The position numbers were made by a program, and so were the translations under genes. Of a stretch of DNA of 6,129 nt, positions 5,515-6,129 are shown piece by piece (position 1 is the stretch's first letter; the number at the start of each line of letters is the position of its first letter). The stretch spans positions 1 through 6,129 of the forward strand of contig WQVT01000157.1 of the NCBI GenBank assembly GCA_009785715.1, read 5' to 3'. Origin of the DNA: Acidimicrobiaceae bacterium. Its GTDB lineage: Bacteria > Actinomycetota > Acidimicrobiia > Acidimicrobiales > Palsa-688. Under the pieces are notes generated by a model. That model did not search any database. It had not been told where the DNA came from and saw nothing but the letters and a program-made list of their open reading frames with translations.

Positions 5515-6129
5515 GTGGCGTCTGCTGCCACCGGCGCCGTCGAGACGGCCGTCGCCGACGCCTTCCGCCACGAGTGGGGCCGGATCACCGCGGCGCTGAT
5601 CCATCAGACGGGTGACTGGGACCTCGCGGAGGAATGCGCCCAGGACGCCTTCGCCCAGGCCTTGCGGCGCTGGCCACGAGACGGCCTCCCGAACCGACCG
5701 GGGGCGTGGCTGATGACCGTGGCCCGCAACGGCGCGACCGACCGCCTGCGGCGCGGCAACGTCTACGGGGCGAAGGTGGAGGAGCTGACGGTACTGGCAG
5801 GCAGGGACACGGGAGAGGGGCCTCCCGAACCAGAGGCCGACGACAGCGGCGTTCCCGACGAACGGCTCCGGCTGATCTTCACCTGCTGTCATCCCGCGCT
5901 GGCGATGGAGGCCCGGGTCGCCTTGACGCTGCGCACCCTGACCGGGCTCTCGACCGCCGAGATCGCCCGTGCCTTCCTCGTGCCGGAGGCCACCATGGCC
6001 AAGCGACTCGTGCGGGCCAAACAGAAGATCGCCAACGCCGCCATCCCTTACCGCGTCCCGCCGGCCAGCGCCCTGCCACAGCGGGTGCCGGGCGTTCTGT
6101 CGGTGCTCTACCTGGTATTCAATGAGGGA
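5515..6129 (+). CDS. ECF42-type RNA polymerase sigma factor (partial, C-terminal extension beyond window)
   Basis: Alternative sigma factor that directs RNA polymerase to a small set of promoters. 205 codons are visible and the frame is open to the window end. Region 2 spans about residues 10-80, with DWDLAEECAQDAFAQALRRW (34-53) and PGAWLMTVARNGATDRLRR (62-80). The DERLRLIFTCCHPAL segment (115-129) is typical of ECF42. Region 4 follows with LTLRTLTGLSTAEIARAFLVPEATMAKRLVRAKQKI (137-172). The visible end, VLSVLYLVFNEG (194-205), is the start of the C-terminal extension that sets this group apart from short ECFs; it has been described as TPR-like. No anti-sigma gene is visible and the group generally lacks one, so control may run through the extension. 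Start GTG 5515 is chosen because GGTGAGG (5503-5509) lies five bases upstream. The gene starts 53 bases after the DGPF stop. Confidence 0.9.
   Translation, partial: MASAATGAVETAVADAFRHEWGRITAALIHQTGDWDLAEECAQDAFAQALRRWPRDGLPNRPGAWLMTVARNGATDRLRRGNVYGAKVEELTVLAGRDTGEGPPEPEADDSGVPDERLRLIFTCCHPALAMEARVALTLRTLTGLSTAEIARAFLVPEATMAKRLVRAKQKIANAAIPYRVPPASALPQRVPGVLSVLYLVFNEG

Noticed and set aside
1..6129. CRISPR array, insertion sequence, phage or toxin-antitoxin module
   Set aside because: No spaced direct repeats of CRISPR type, no transposase or integrase frame, no terminal inverted repeats and no toxin-antitoxin pair are visible. The genes are conventional transport and regulatory families with uniform base composition.

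Overview
The window comes from a high-GC bacterium, most likely an actinomycete (Actinomycetota). The evidence is strong G/C bias at third codon positions, GTG and TTG starts, a tandem DGPF protein next to an ECF42-type sigma factor, and a possible Nur-type (actinobacterial nickel regulator) operator in front of a nickel/cobalt permease. I cannot name a genus.

Left part (1 to about 2554, minus strand): part of a branched-chain amino acid (Liv/HAAT-type) ABC transporter operon, transcribed leftwards in the order livF (ATPase), livH (permease), livM (permease, cut by the window edge). The genes are translationally coupled: livF/livH overlap in GTGA and livH/livM in TGATG. The second ATPase (LivG) and the binding protein (LivK) are not visible. 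They may lie beyond base 1 or elsewhere.

Middle (2555 to 4377): a divergent intergenic region, then a small predicted two-helix membrane protein (2743-2979, plus). A GC-rich spacer follows, with a hairpin and an 8-bp tandem repeat. Next is a complete NiCoT-family Ni/Co permease (3184 or 3196 to 4377, plus). In front of the permease, an inverted repeat (3129-3147) resembles the Streptomyces Nur box and overlaps a plausible -35 element, which suggests nickel-responsive repression of nickel uptake.

Right part (4378 to 6129, plus): a 140-bp spacer containing a 14-bp palindrome; a 71-residue protein of unknown function with a strong ribosome binding site; a 237-residue protein made of two tandem YCII/DGPF domains; and the first 205 codons of an ECF sigma factor of the ECF42 type, cut by the window edge. 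The DGPF and sigma factor genes are a known conserved pair, and the 71-residue gene sits 14 bp upstream as a likely operon member.

Most of the window is known families. The best candidates for new information are the predicted Nur control of the NiCoT gene, the small gene attached to the DGPF/ECF42 pair, and the small membrane protein gene.
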